Source: Bisporella sp. PMI_857 (lineage: Eukaryota; Ascomycota; Leotiomycetes; Helotiales; Helotiaceae). From it: 64,000 bases of DNA. Location: positions 124,001 through 188,000 of the forward strand of contig JAJSPD010000006.1 in NCBI GenBank assembly GCA_021307315.1, read 5' to 3'. Positions 39,307 to 53,048 of this stretch are shown in pieces. How positions within the stretch are numbered: the first letter of the stretch is position 1; each line of letters begins with the position of its first letter. Made by a program: the position numbers and the translations under genes. Under the pieces are notes generated by a model that made no database searches, was not told where the DNA came from, and worked only from the letters and a program-made list of their open reading frames with translations.

Positions 39307-42300
39307 GGTTGCAGTTTTGGATTTTCCGGTTCGTGGGGGTTGTCGTTGAAGATTTGTTGGAAGTCGACCTCGAGGTAATTTTTCACGATGGTGGTGAAAT
39401 TGAGAGTGTGTGCGGTGCACAGACCACTCGGCTACCTTATTTGGGCTTAGCTAAGAATTTTAGCAAGCTAGCACGTGCATTCACCTACCTCAACTTGCAC
39501 CTCTTCTCTAGACTTACTTCATTATCTTGTCAGATACGTGTTCTTATCCTTCCAAAACGATTTATCTATAGTCGGAGTGAACAAAATTTCTGCCAATGAT
39601 ATCTGGTGTAGCTGCTTCAGGTCTTGCTTGAGACCTCTCTTCTCATTTGGTCCAAATCCTCTTTATAGATTTCTGCACAGTTGACTCACATGCAATCCTT
39701 TGGCTCATGATTTAGCTACGGTTGGGTCTGCATCTATATTTAAGAAGGATTGTCGCTTTGATTCAGCAGTGCGCTTTCCCTGGGCGAATAAAAAAACGCC
39801 CGCTAGTAGAAAGTGATGGAATGGGTATACAGAATTCGAGTAATATAAAGACTCTCTGATGTTCCATTGCAGGTGCACAATAACTGACATCCATCTATTC
39901 TAACTCGCCCGGAACCCAAAATCGTCCTGGCTTCACTTCTTCCAACGAACTTTCTCTCCTAGCGACTGACTTTTAATCATGTTTCACTGGCCGAGAATAG
40001 CTGAAACAGTGTCGAAAACGTCTTCTTCATCACTTTCATGCAGTGGCTCCAGCTGTTGACTCTAAAATTTCCAACGAATAAGGCTACAGCCCGTTCGGAT
40101 AGCTTACGAACCAAAGGCATAGTGCCGAGGCGGCCTTTTCGAAATGGTCGAACGAGTCCAGGACTAAAGCTTCGATATGTGTCGAGTAAGATGTGCCCAA
40201 CAGTTTATAGCAAGAAAAAGCCCCTAGATAGAAGTGTCATCACTGGTAGTGAGTAACACTAGCGGACGAGGAGTCTCGAAGGGCTGGAAAAAGGAGTGAA
40301 GCAAGTGCGAAAAGCGCATTATCTAACACGCCGAAAGAAGCTAACCATGCTGCAAAGGTACAGAGATTAGTTCTTTACTGTTTCTTTAACTTGCTTTGAA
40401 ATGTGACTTGAAGATCGTTATACGAATACAGGAGGTCCGTCCAGATCTTCTGGCTATTCGAGAATTATACCCGAAGGAGTTCTTCTCCGAAAGCGTATTA
40501 GTAAGTTAAACTACGAAGATAGAGCAGCCCTGCAGCAAGGGCAAATTGGTTCGGATCGTCTGGGTTCGAAGCGCTTAGCCTCCTCGATAAACATATGCCA
40601 GTACCTGTGGATGTTCATGTCTATATTGAGCAGATGGCCGATCTCGCTTAGGCGGCGTCTGGAGAGCCTGTTGAAGAGCCAATCCTGGATATTACTGGTA
40701 CAAAGGTAAACAGAGCTTGAATCCGTGCTGGCAGAGAGGCAATCGCCCCAGCGGTCTTGCCACGAATGCGTACATATCATTGCTCATCAAGACGGACAAG
40801 CTCTTTCATTGGAACTAGTTCTAGGCCAACGAATGTAGTGTTAGTTACAGCCTTTGGTACAACTTTCAACACCAACAGATCGCCTGCTCCGGCGCTTTTG
40901 TATTGTGTGCTCATCATTCATTCCCCATTTGGTCACCCATTAGCGTGCTTAATATGTATTTTGGAGATACGCCTGTGTGGGTGTGTTTCTAGTATAGATC
41001 CTTCGTGCATGTATATCAAGTGATTTCCTTTTTATTATTCTTCAGCTATACATCACCCATTTCATGCTATGAAGTGAAGATAATATGGCATATCTTGACG
41101 TCTGAGAGAGTGCTGAAGAGTGAACTAAGAAAAGAAATATCCCGATGCAGGACAAGTGATGTTGAGCTTGTATGCATTGATCAGGTGAAATGCTGATCAA
41201 ATGAGCCCTTGCGAAGGATTGTCCAAAGAGGTGAAATGAGCTTCTCGAAATCTGAGATATTTGCTGATAATGTAAAGCCAAGAAATGGGAACCGTAAATG
41301 AAGCAAGATAATCCGGCCAGTGAACTAGCATGCACGACATCCACCGACTCACATAGATTAAGCGCCTTGCCTTGAAATGGCCCACTCGTAATTCACCTTC
41401 AAGGCTGAGCTCAAAGTCTGAACTCTGGAGAACGCTCAGAACTCGATATTAGTTTGTAAATAGAGGATAGGCCTTCTCTCCCTAGCCCTATCCATATCCT
41501 ATGGTACTGCCTCTCTTCATAGCCGGCACTGCGCTTTGTTATTAACGTTTGGAGCATGGCTTTAGTCAGCTAGTATGTCATCATTATTATACATTTACGT
41601 TGCTTAACTCAAAGGGTCTAACTCTTACAGTCCCACTTGCTCTATGTATTTCGAATTATTCAATCTTGTTCAGTGTGGTTGTCTGATAGGTACAGAATCT
41701 GTCAAAATCATGACGAGAGGCCTTGAGTGCGAAGTAGTTCAAAAGACACTATCAACCAACGGTAACTATACAAACTAGTCGGATAGCTTTCGCTTGAGGG
41801 TACGTGTGGCAAAAGGGCTTTCATTCCTAAATACTGAATTCATAATACAGAACTTGGAAGAGGTTTACCGTCATCATGGTGACAATGACTGAATCCACCA
41901 CATGTTACGAAATTCCTTCAAAAGCTGGAGTATGGTAAATCCCAAAGAGCCTATATTCTAGAAAATGCTTGGGGTTCAAAAGTGGTAAGCTACCAAGACG
42001 TGCAGTGTTTCCCTTTTGACACTGTATTAAGAACTCTATCACATTGTGCGATCCTGGCACGCTTGGTTTAAACGGACTGGTCAGCCTTAAGGCAATTGGC
42101 CGTGACGTCTATACTTTAGTTTCATATAGAGGGACATAGCTCTAAACTGATGGCTAAAGAAGATATTGTCCATGTTATTTTTGGACCGCCCAGCATTGGG
42201 ACTTTGCATTTCTTGAACATTAGGAAAACAGAATTGTGCGCCCATTTTGATTGCATGGTTTAAGAAAAGCCGTGCAAACGAAGCAAGCTGAATGTTGAAC

Positions 42301-43141
42301 AAGCTCAAATATAGAATACTTTAGAGCCTGGACGTCCTAATGAAAATGCAGCTTGGGGAGATGGTGACAAAGCATTCGAAGGCGCAGCTCTTGCTTGGTT
42401 TAGGAACCCTTCGTAGTTGCAATCTGACAAGACTGGAAGCAATCAAGAGCTTGTTGTATTTGCAGAAGTGCTTCTTTGGTGATATCTTGATCTTATTATC
42501 ATCTCTCCACCGGTCGTACACTGCACAGGCCAGACGATGGGGCTCCACTTCTCTTCTGTTCGCTCGAGTCTTGTTTGATTTCACCGCCACTGGGAAACTA
42601 AGCTAAGCATCCAACGGAACCAGAGCTTGGGGAGCTGAGAAAAGGGAGGTATAGGAAAACGTATGAGGTATGCTCCATAGGCTAAATCGATGATATGATG
42701 CATAGGAGAGAGATGTCCTTCATAGGAACAAAAATGTTCGGGCCTCTCTAAAGTCACAACCTAAGCTGAGAAGGCTTATCTTTTTTTTTTTTTTTTTTTT
42801 CTTGGGTGCGGTGGTGAGCTGTAGGTGATGCTTGGCAGCAGAAGTGAGGTTAGGTCAAAATTGCCACTTCATCAGGCATTTTCTTTGTTTACATGTAGGT
42901 GGGTGTAATGGGTTATAGGTGGTGTACAGTGGGGTGGGGCAAAGGCAAAGACAATATGGAGGGGTCTGTTTATTTCGTCATAACTTGATTTCGTCGTGGA
43001 AAATGGAAGAAACGAGCAAAGTAAATACTGGTAGATGGAAAATGAGAAAATTGGAGTCCACGTAACTAAGCATAGTCACCACTAAGTAGAGTGAATACCC
43101 AGATTTACTGACCGCCCTGTGTCCAGCTTTGTTGTTGTGCC
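39307..43141. other. Intergenic region between RPS19 and HSP70
   Basis: 3.8 kb between divergent genes. The first few hundred bases should carry the RPS19 promoter; the right end carries the HSP70 promoter. ORFs at 40038..40256, 40511..41023 and 42321..42606 overlap on both strands without recognisable motifs. A pure T tract lies at 42781. No transposon signature was recognised. Confidence 0.5.
42781..42800. repeat. Poly(dT) tract of 20
   Basis: An uninterrupted run of 20 T about 590 bp upstream of the HSP70 start codon. Long poly(dA:dT) tracts disfavour nucleosomes, so it may be a promoter-boundary element; it is also a likely place for length errors in sequencing. Confidence 0.85.
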
Positions 43142-43198
43142 TTCTGGGACTTTCAAGGTTCTTCGGGCAGGTTCTGTGTGGAAATATCTAGAAGCTTC
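43142..43198 (+). promoter_or_regulatory. Heat-shock element array upstream of HSP70
   Basis: TTC triplets occur at 43142, 43152, 43162 and 43172, exactly 10 bp apart. The intermediate 5-bp positions carry GGA, GGT and GCA, degenerate forms of GAA. GAA then occurs at 43181 and 43191 and TTC at 43196, giving a perfect GAAGCTTC core. Alternating nTTCn/nGAAn units on a 5-bp grid are the recognition pattern of the trimeric heat-shock factor. The array lies about 195-250 bp upstream of the HSP70 ATG, which supports heat-inducible control. Confidence 0.75.
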
Positions 43199-43391
43199 CG
43201 CCTGCGCAAGCGAAAATGATAAAACCCTCCTCCCAAAATTTCCTTCTCTCTTTTTTTTCTTCCTCATACCAAACTCAATCCAACACATTTGCACATACCT
43301 TTGCAACTCCTTTATACTACGTCAAAGAAGAAAGCAGAATTTCATTACACTCGTCTAATATAATCACATCTACCTCCCCAGGATTACAATC

Positions 43392-45658
<2,267 letters not shown>

Positions 45659-46201
45659 ATTGTTTCTCACGAATCTCTTTAGTTGGTTTCCTTTTTGCAT
45701 TGGACGGGCATCGTTATTTCTATCAGCGAACTGATGGGCGGTGTTTAAGGGACATTTCATAGTTGTGGCTAGACTTCTTGCGGTTTTGCGTTTCATTTTC
45801 TGCGACGGTACACTGGAAAAGCTCGTGTTATCACATCGCAGCATGTAGTACAAGATGGCTGATATGGCCACACAAAATAAAGTCGTAAAATTTCAAATTA
45901 GCAGTGCGTTTGTATGCATGACCTTGTGATATGTGTGGCCAGAAGTAAAGTATAGGGTTTTCACTGTTCCTTTCCTTTAATATTACTTTCATATATCGGA
46001 AAATGCGAGATCACTTGTGTTTGAGCGGTTGGATTCCGCGTGTGGATGATCCTGGCGCTGCAAAGTAATTTCCTCTTCCAATTTCGAACAGCCCAAAGTG
46101 CTCTCAGCCCACCCCACGTCACGGCTTGGCCCTCTATAAAAAGTTCCAACCCCAGATTCGAGCTGCTCCTACCTCCAAACAACTTCACCAATCTTAGCAC
46201 A
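45659..46201. promoter_or_regulatory. HSP70 3' region and pyrG promoter
   Basis: A 540-bp gap between tandem genes. A TATA-like element (TATAAAAAG) at 46135 lies about 67 bp upstream of the pyrG ATG and probably sets its transcription start. The left part is likely the HSP70 3' UTR. Confidence 0.5.
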
Positions 46202-47325
46202 ATGTCTACCTCACATCCACACCATGTAACGACAACCTCGTTCTCAGCGCGTGCTGAAAGAGCCACGCACCCGCTCTCCAACTACCTACTCCGCCTGATG
46301 TCCATCAAGAAATCCAACCTCTGTCTCTCCGCAGATGTGAGCACCACAAACCAGCTCCTTTATCTCGCAGACACCATCGGACCCTTTATCGTTGTGCTTA
46401 AGACGCACTACGACCTCATCAACAACTGGGATTATAATCCCAGCACCGGTACAGGCGCCAAGCTCGCGCGACTCGCTCGGCGGCATGGCTTCCTTATTTT
46501 CGAGGATAGGAAGTTCGGGGATATAGGGAACACGGTACAATTGCAATATACGGAAGGGAGTGCGCGGATTATAGAATGGAGCCATATCACGAATGTGAAT
46601 ATGGTGCCGGGCAAGGCGGTCGTGGATAGTATGGCGGATGCTGCGGTCAGGTGGAGGAGAGAAAGAGGTATGAAGTTAAAACGGACATATCCGTGGGCAC
46701 GCCTCGGCCAGAAAGCGTGGAGAGTGATGATGATGAGAGTTCCATCAATACTCCCATACCTGAGGAGAATGGGCTGGATGCGTATAAGGGTTCTAGGGAC
46801 GGCCGCAAAGCCAGTATTGTGAGCATCACGACGAATTTTTCACAGCATTTTGAGCCAGCGAATAGTCCGCGGAATTGGGAGGCTATTGGCGAGGAGGAGG
46901 TACTGTATCCAGGTATTGAGGAGGCGCCATTGGAGAGAGGTTTGCTTATTTTGGCGCAGATGAGTAGCGTGGGGAATTTTATGACCGGAGACTATACGGA
47001 AAGCGTGTGTAGAGAGCGCGAGGGAGCATACAGGATACGTGATGGGTTTCGTAAGTCAGGAGAGCTTGAACGAGGAAGAAGACGATCAGTTTTGAGTATG
47101 ACGCCTGGCTGCCAACTACCGCCTGAAGAAGCGGATGACGAAGCAGATATTGAGGGGGATGGGAAGGGCCAACAGTATAATACGCCGAAAAAGCTTGTGG
47201 GTGCGCTGGGAAATGACGTCGTGATAGTTGGAAGGGGCATCATCAAGGCCGCGAATCCAAGGGCAGAGGCAGAGAGATATAGGAGGAGTGCGTGGGCGGC
47301 TTATGAGGAGCGGGTTAAAGGATGA
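46202..47325 (+). CDS. pyrG: Orotidine 5'-phosphate decarboxylase (three frame breaks)
   Basis: Catalyses the last step of de novo UMP synthesis, decarboxylating OMP. A single exon starts at the ATG at 46202 (MSTSHPHH). The active site is present: LSADV (Asp45), LKTHYDLI (Lys67) and [13 protein letters not shown] with Asp102, Lys104 and Asp107, matching the conserved K...D-x-K-x-x-D tetrad. After [13 protein letters not shown] comes the Ser/Asp/Glu-rich insertion that distinguishes filamentous-ascomycete enzymes from yeast Ura3. Then follow [22 protein letters not shown] and the phosphate-binding [13 protein letters not shown]. The frame breaks near 46645, 46995 and 47097; between the last two, [20 protein letters not shown] reads in another frame. 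The gene is convergent with EMI1. If the breaks were real, the strain should need uracil or uridine. Confidence 0.9.
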
Positions 47326-47928
47326 CGGACTGCAATAAACAGAGATATTAACATATTGTGGCTTTCCGCTGGGAGTTGGGAAGGGTTAATCGCATGGAAG
47401 GAAAAACATATGGGTTTCTGGCGAAATGGATACCAGATCTTGTAGAAGTTGATCATTTCAGTCTGCTGGCAGGTTTTGACCAAGCAATTATCATATTACG
47501 CAGATTATAATCAATTTCCTTACCCATCGCCTACAACTTTTAGCTCTTGTTTTTTGCTTTAAGTACAAAGTTTTTGCTATTGGCCTGGCTTCTAAATGGA
47601 GGTATGTAGTACAGGGATACTGTCAATGTGGTTGCTCGTATTAGATAATGCTACGTAGAAGTTGTTCAAGGCAAATACCGCATTTCTCTTGAAACTTGCC
47701 TCGCAAGCATAGATATAAAAGGAGATGGCGTGCATATGATATTGGAAGTCAAATGTTATACTTCTATAGTAATAGGGTATCATAGATTCATGGTCCTTTC
47801 ATCCGTGACGATACTTCTTCTGTATACTGCTTCCATAACGAGGAGATGCGATGCTGCCTTTTTCCCTTATCCATTTTATAAACCCATATTATACAGAGCT
47901 CCATGCCCAGCTACCTATGAGCCTCATC
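47326..47928. other. Convergent intergenic region
   Basis: 600 bp between the 3' ends of pyrG (+) and EMI1 (-). AT-rich UTR-like sequence; no gene or repeat recognised. Confidence 0.5.
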
Positions 47929-48649
47929 CTAACCTCCCCTTCGGATCCTGTTCCTGCAACGCTCTCCTATATTCCCTAATCCCGCGATTCCACTCCTCAT
48001 CTGTTCCAAACCTCCACGCCTCCACGGCTTATTCCACACACTCCCCTCTCTCACCATGTCCTCCCTGCTTTTCCACACATCCTCGCTACTCCTTCCCAAT
48101 ACCTTCTTCCCATCCTCTCCCCTCACATCCCCATACTTGACACGTTCCTTCTCCCTATACCGGCCGCGTATAGCCTCCGCCTTCTCCGCCGCGCTCCACG
48201 TCCGTGTCCGCATGCAGAACCAGAAATCGTTCCAGTGCTCCGAACACGAGCGCGCCTCGCCATATCTGTATAGATTGTTGAACTGGCCACCTAATGAGTT
48301 GCAATAGAAGGCGGCGTCGAAGGCATCGCGGCAGGACATGGTTGTCGGTAGGAGTCGTTCAGAGAGTGGTTCATGATTAGAGGTGGTTTGAGAGGGGGAG
48401 ATAGCAGTGGAGGTTGTTTTGGGCTGTGGAGGAGCGGATTTTGGTTTCCGTGAGTATTTCGTGCTGTTGGGTGTGGATTCTGCGCTTACTTCTTGGAGGA
48501 AGGATTGCAGCTCTTTCTCCGCTACTTCGTCGCGGGTTAAGGGTCTTGAGGAGATATTCTCGGGCTGTGGTTGATGTTGACTGGGAAAGTAGAGGTGGTG
48601 AGCTTTTTGGAGCAATTTTTTCTGCTGCATTCGAGAAGGGCCAAACCAT
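47929..48649 (-). CDS. EMI1: EMI1-like twin CX9C protein (DUF3128), one frame break
   Basis: A small protein of the Emi1 family. In yeast it is needed for early meiotic induction and belongs to the twin-CX9C group associated with the mitochondrial intermembrane space. The core reads CRDAFDAAFYC ... CSEHWNDFWFC, two exact CX9C motifs separated by NSLGGQFNNLYRYGEARS, followed by MRTRTWSAAEKAEAIRGRYREKE. The likely start is the ATG at 48649 (MVWPFSNAAEK). That frame leads into the long frame only through a one-base change between about 48575 and 48630, since QPQPENISSRPLTRDEVAEK lies in the second frame. About 240 aa in all. The C-terminal half is basic and poorly conserved. The gene is divergent from YME2 with a shared 315-bp promoter. 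Confidence 0.82.
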
Positions 48650-48964
48650 TATGAAGGCTGTTGGATGTATAAAGTCTTCAATTGAGGTCGATGAGGCTGA
48701 ATCTGATAATTCTCATCCAAAATAACTGCCAAGTGCTTGTAATATAGACACTTCCTTATACTTAATAACCTGAAAACGTGACCCCTGCGAAATAATGTTT
48801 GTATCAGGGGTCGCCATGAACCTTGCAGGAAACCCTGTTCCAAGATAAGAGGCTGGAAGCTTACCTTACCCGCTTCAATGACGTCCGTCCTCCCACTTAA
48901 TTTGGGATTGCTACATCTATATTATTATGAGCACACCAGGTCATGATGTTATGAGATATGAATC
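48650..48964. promoter_or_regulatory. Shared EMI1/YME2 divergent promoter
   Basis: 315 bp between the start codons of two mitochondria-associated genes transcribed in opposite directions. No specific binding site is asserted. Confidence 0.45.
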
Positions 48965-51835
48965 ATGAATAGACGTGTCTATTTTAACCCGACGAGCTTG
49001 CCAGCATTGGGGACGGTGAGGATAAGGCAAGACTTTGGTGCTTGGCGAATAAAAAGTGGCTTGAGAAGGTTAGTAACATGATCGGTTCGTACTGCTTGTC
49101 TATTTGATAATGAGATATATATATAGGTTGACGGCCCAAGCTGGGGAAAATGCAACTGGGCACATTTCTGCAGCACCAAATGAGGGTATTCTATTCATCG
49201 ACAATTTGTTTCCCTTGAAGTTGAACTGGTTGCTTCGAATACCATGGCATGTCGATCGAAGTAGTTTTGCCGGATCTCCTAACACGGTTCAATTCTCAGA
49301 CGCTCTCATCGTATGAGACCTTGAATATGGTAAAGAGGTCCATACCAAAAGGCGCGCCATTAGAAGTTACGGAAATCCTTCCCCGGCTCAAGGATGGCGG
49401 GGCTTTTATTAAATTTTCTCACAGTGCCGATGTGTCCGCAAAAGATATCGAAAGACAAGTCTCAGAACATCTGGAGCAAAATCCCATCAAACCTTGGTTC
49501 TCGCCGTTTCAGCGAGTGAGGACGAGCCTGGTAATTGGCAAGCCCTGGCTTGAGGACCTTTACAGGTTCCCCAGTTCTCGGGTCAAGGTCGAGTTCGTAC
49601 CTATAGCTCCCGGTGGAGAAGCAGCGGAATTATCACAAGAAACTCTGTATAGCATCTTTAGAAAATATGGCAAGCTCGCTGAAGTTTCGTCGCAACCATA
49701 TGACTCCAAGGTGTTACCTAGATTTGCCTACCTGGACTTCGCCCGTATGAGACATGCGATTATGGCACGAAATTGCCTGCATGGCTTCAAGGTGGGCGAA
49801 GAATTAGGTGGCGGAAAATCTGGGACGCTTTTAAGGCTTTCGTATGAGAAGAAAGTGAAGTCAAACTGGGTCAAGGATTGGCTTGTTAATCATCCAAGAG
49901 TTGTCATACCTGCAGTTGCTGCCCTAGTTGCGACATTCACTGTGGCGGTTTTCGATCCCATAAGGACTTTCTTCATCAAGGCAAAGATTGACCAGGCTTT
50001 TAATTTCAAAGACAATGTGATTTACAAATGGTTTCGAGCTCAAGCTACGGATTTCCTAGATATGGCAAGGCGTCATCGGAAATCGGAAGACGTCAGTCTA
50101 TCTGCCATATGGGATGATCGAAAGACTGTTGTCGATCAACTGCGGACCTGGTTGATAGAGACTGCAGATACCTTCATCATTGTTCAGGGGCCTCGCGGAT
50201 CGGGAAAGAAAGAACTCATTCTTGACCAAGCTCTGAAAGACCGTAAGAACACTCTAGTAATAGACTGCAAGCCAATTCAAGAAGCCAGGGGCGACTCTGC
50301 TACAATCTCTGCCGCAGCCGCCAATGTTGGATATTGGCCAGTTTTCTCCTGGATGAACTCGATCAGTAGTTTGATTGACCTCGCTGCTCAGGGAACAATA
50401 GGGGTCAAATCTGGGTTTTCAGAAACACTCGATAGTCAGCTTGCTAAGATTTGGCAAAATACGACCACTGCACTGAAGCAAGTCGCCCTTTCTCATCGCC
50501 ACAAAGGCGATAAAGATGCTCAACTTAGCGAGGATGATTGGCTCGAAGCTCACCCAGAGTGCCGACCTGTGGTTGTCATTGATAGCTTTCTACATAAGAA
50601 TGATGAAAGTAGTGTCGTATATGATAAGATTGGAGAATGGGCTGCCACGCTTACCACCTCAAATATCGCTCATGTGATATTCCTAACCAATGACATAAGT
50701 TACTCGAAGTCACTAAGTAAAGCGCTACCTGATAGGGTCTTTAGACAAATTTCTCTCGGAGATAGTAAGTAAATCTGTCTTAATTATCAATTTTTTGCAT
50801 AGTTGAACCAACATTGCCTCTAGTTACGCCTAAAGTTGCTAAAAAGTTTGTTATTACACACCTGGATTCGGATGATGAGATTCCAGCCATAAGCGATGAC
50901 GAGAAGACGCTTACGGCAAGTCAGAAGCGGCAGGATCTGATTGAGCTGGATGATTGCATTGAGACTCTCGGAGGTCGATTGACGGATTTAGAATTCTTCG
51001 CCCGGAGGCTAAAGACCGGGCAGACACCTAGGCGCGCCGTCGCAGAAATCATTGACCAGAGTGCCTCTGAAATCCTCAAGATGTATCTACTAACTATAGG
51101 AAAGTCGGATCTTAAATGGTCTACTGAACAGGCGTGGTACCTGATCAAGTATTTGGCAGAAAACGAAAAGCTACGCTACAATGAAGTTCTGCTTTCTAAC
51201 ACATTCTCATCTTCATTGTCCCCTTCGGCATCAAGCGGAGAGGCTGTCCTCGAAGCGCTGTCAGCAGCAGAATTAAGTAAGTCAAATGTAGACTGATTTG
51301 CTTTTGGTTTTGAGTATATTGGCAAACGGTAGCTGATCCTCCATAGTCAGCATTAAAACCTACAAGGGTCGGCCTCAAACCATCCATCCAGGAAGGCCAA
51401 TTTATCACGCCGCATTTAAGATGCTAGCTGAAGACCATGTCCTGAAAAGTCGACTTGATTTAGCGAGTGAGTGTCAAAATTTTATCATTTTAGCATCTTA
51501 CTATTTGTTCGCGATCTGTCCATGTGAACATAAGTAATGGTGGCTAACTTCTGAGTCTATCTAGTCCTTACTGAGTTGACGAAGATTGAAACGAAAAGCA
51601 TTGATAAGTACGAGGCAGAGCTAAATGTGCTTGGTGCCTTACCGAAGCAGCCTGCTGAAGTGGGACCCAGAATTCAGTACCTACTTGGAAAGCTTGCTGC
51701 TAGTCAGGTGAAGGTAGAGGCATGGGAAAAGGAAATGGGAGTTCTAAAGAAGGTGAAATACAACTTATCCCGGACTACATGCCGCCCGCGATAAAAACTG
51801 ACACAGTGCAATAGGTCTTGGTTACCGATATGTAA
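48965..51835 (+). CDS. YME2: Mitochondrial escape protein 2 (YME2/RNA12 family)
   Basis: An inner-mitochondrial-membrane protein with an RRM-like region and a P-loop domain, involved in nucleoid and membrane organisation. The ATG at 48965 opens an arginine-rich, acid-free presequence (MNRRVYFNPTSLPALG), good for mitochondrial import. Exons 48965..49068, 49127..50764, 50824..51276, 51347..51466, 51565..51752 and 51815..51835 have matching phases and end in VLKKVLVTDM, for about 841 aa (yeast Yme2 is about 850). Landmarks are GHISAAPNEGILFIDNLFPL, LPRLKDGGAFIKF, one transmembrane stretch (VVIPAVAALVATFTVAVF), Walker A GPRGSGKKE and the later VVVIDSFLHKN. One frame break near 49250 separates LLRIPWHVDR from LPDLLTRFNSQTLSSY. 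The last exon of only 21 nt was found by its CAATAG acceptor. Confidence 0.87.
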
Positions 51836-53048
51836 ATAGTGGACGTCTTATACCCAACTCAATTGTACGAGTAGCTTGGCATTCGATGTCGGGAATTTCT
51901 AGAAATATGATATGTGCATAGGCTCTACCATTCCTTCAATATTAGGGCCCGTTTGAATCATCCAGCTGCGCCGAGTCTCAGCCATGACAATTCTGTCCTT
52001 TGAGGTCGATTTTAGCTACTCAGCTTTAGATAAGCACTCTGAAAATTGGGGGCTCGCTTAGCCAACCATTCTAGACTAATGTAGGTACGAAGCTATCCCG
52101 CAGGATTTCAAAAGTGAGATATCTGCAGTGTGTGGATGCAGAATGCTATAGAAATGCAAATATTCTATCTAGATCTTTTTTTGAGGCTAAAGTCGAAAGT
52201 TACATCGCTACTTCGGATAAAGGATAAAGCCGGCTTTCAGAGCTCTTTTGATTCAACCGAGCAATCCCCGCGGGTAGAGCACGTGCGGGACAGACGTCTA
52301 TATTTAGGAACAGTCTGAGATTTACTTCCCGCTTTTCAAGTGCCACGTTCTGATACGATCTAAAAAATACAACTATTGTTTGGGTAGCAAAAGGGTCCGC
52401 GTATCGAATCGGGTCGGATTCATGCAAAGGCTGCCTCGGCTATATATGAATGTTCCAGGATTTCTAGATTAAGCCTCGCCAGTTGCATCAATACTCCAAT
52501 ATATCCCATGCCTGTTCGGCAATGCTACTCGAACAAAAAGTAAAAAAAACCGCAGGGAATAAAACATCTCAACAACTCCCCTAAGATTCCGCCAGTTCAA
52601 TTGAACCGGCTTTAGGTTTATTTTATGATAGTTGGGGCTTTCCAAGAGTCAGAGCATGCGCTTTTCAATGATCTTGATTTGAGCACTTGTACACGCCAAC
52701 CCAGCAGGGCGGAGACAGCGGCGTGTGTTCATCCGACCCGGGCTATAGATGTAGCAGACATATCAACTTCACACCGACCCAAGAAAATGGGTGCGATACA
52801 TTGCACAAATCAATAAAGCCAGACGCCACCCAATCGGCAAAGTTCCTACTCCTTCAGTCGTCAACCTGAGATTCATTCGTTCTTTCTGAATACGTTCTAG
52901 CACGACCTGTTCAACCCATCCAAGACTGTTGTATTTTGCGATGACTTCATAAGAGCTAGACATTATACCCTCCTTCATTATCTGTCCACTATCCTAGAAG
53001 AGTGACAACAAGAAAGCTGTCCTACCGAAACCAAGCAAAGTATCATCA
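51836..53048. other. Intergenic region
   Basis: 1.2 kb between tandem genes. Small ORFs (52130..52318, 52625..52869) have no recognisable motif. It presumably contains the promoter of the secreted-protein gene that follows. Confidence 0.5.

Noticed and set aside
40430..41023. Possible gene on either strand
   Set aside because: Both strands show coding-like stretches of similar length without family motifs or splice signals, so no direction can be supported.
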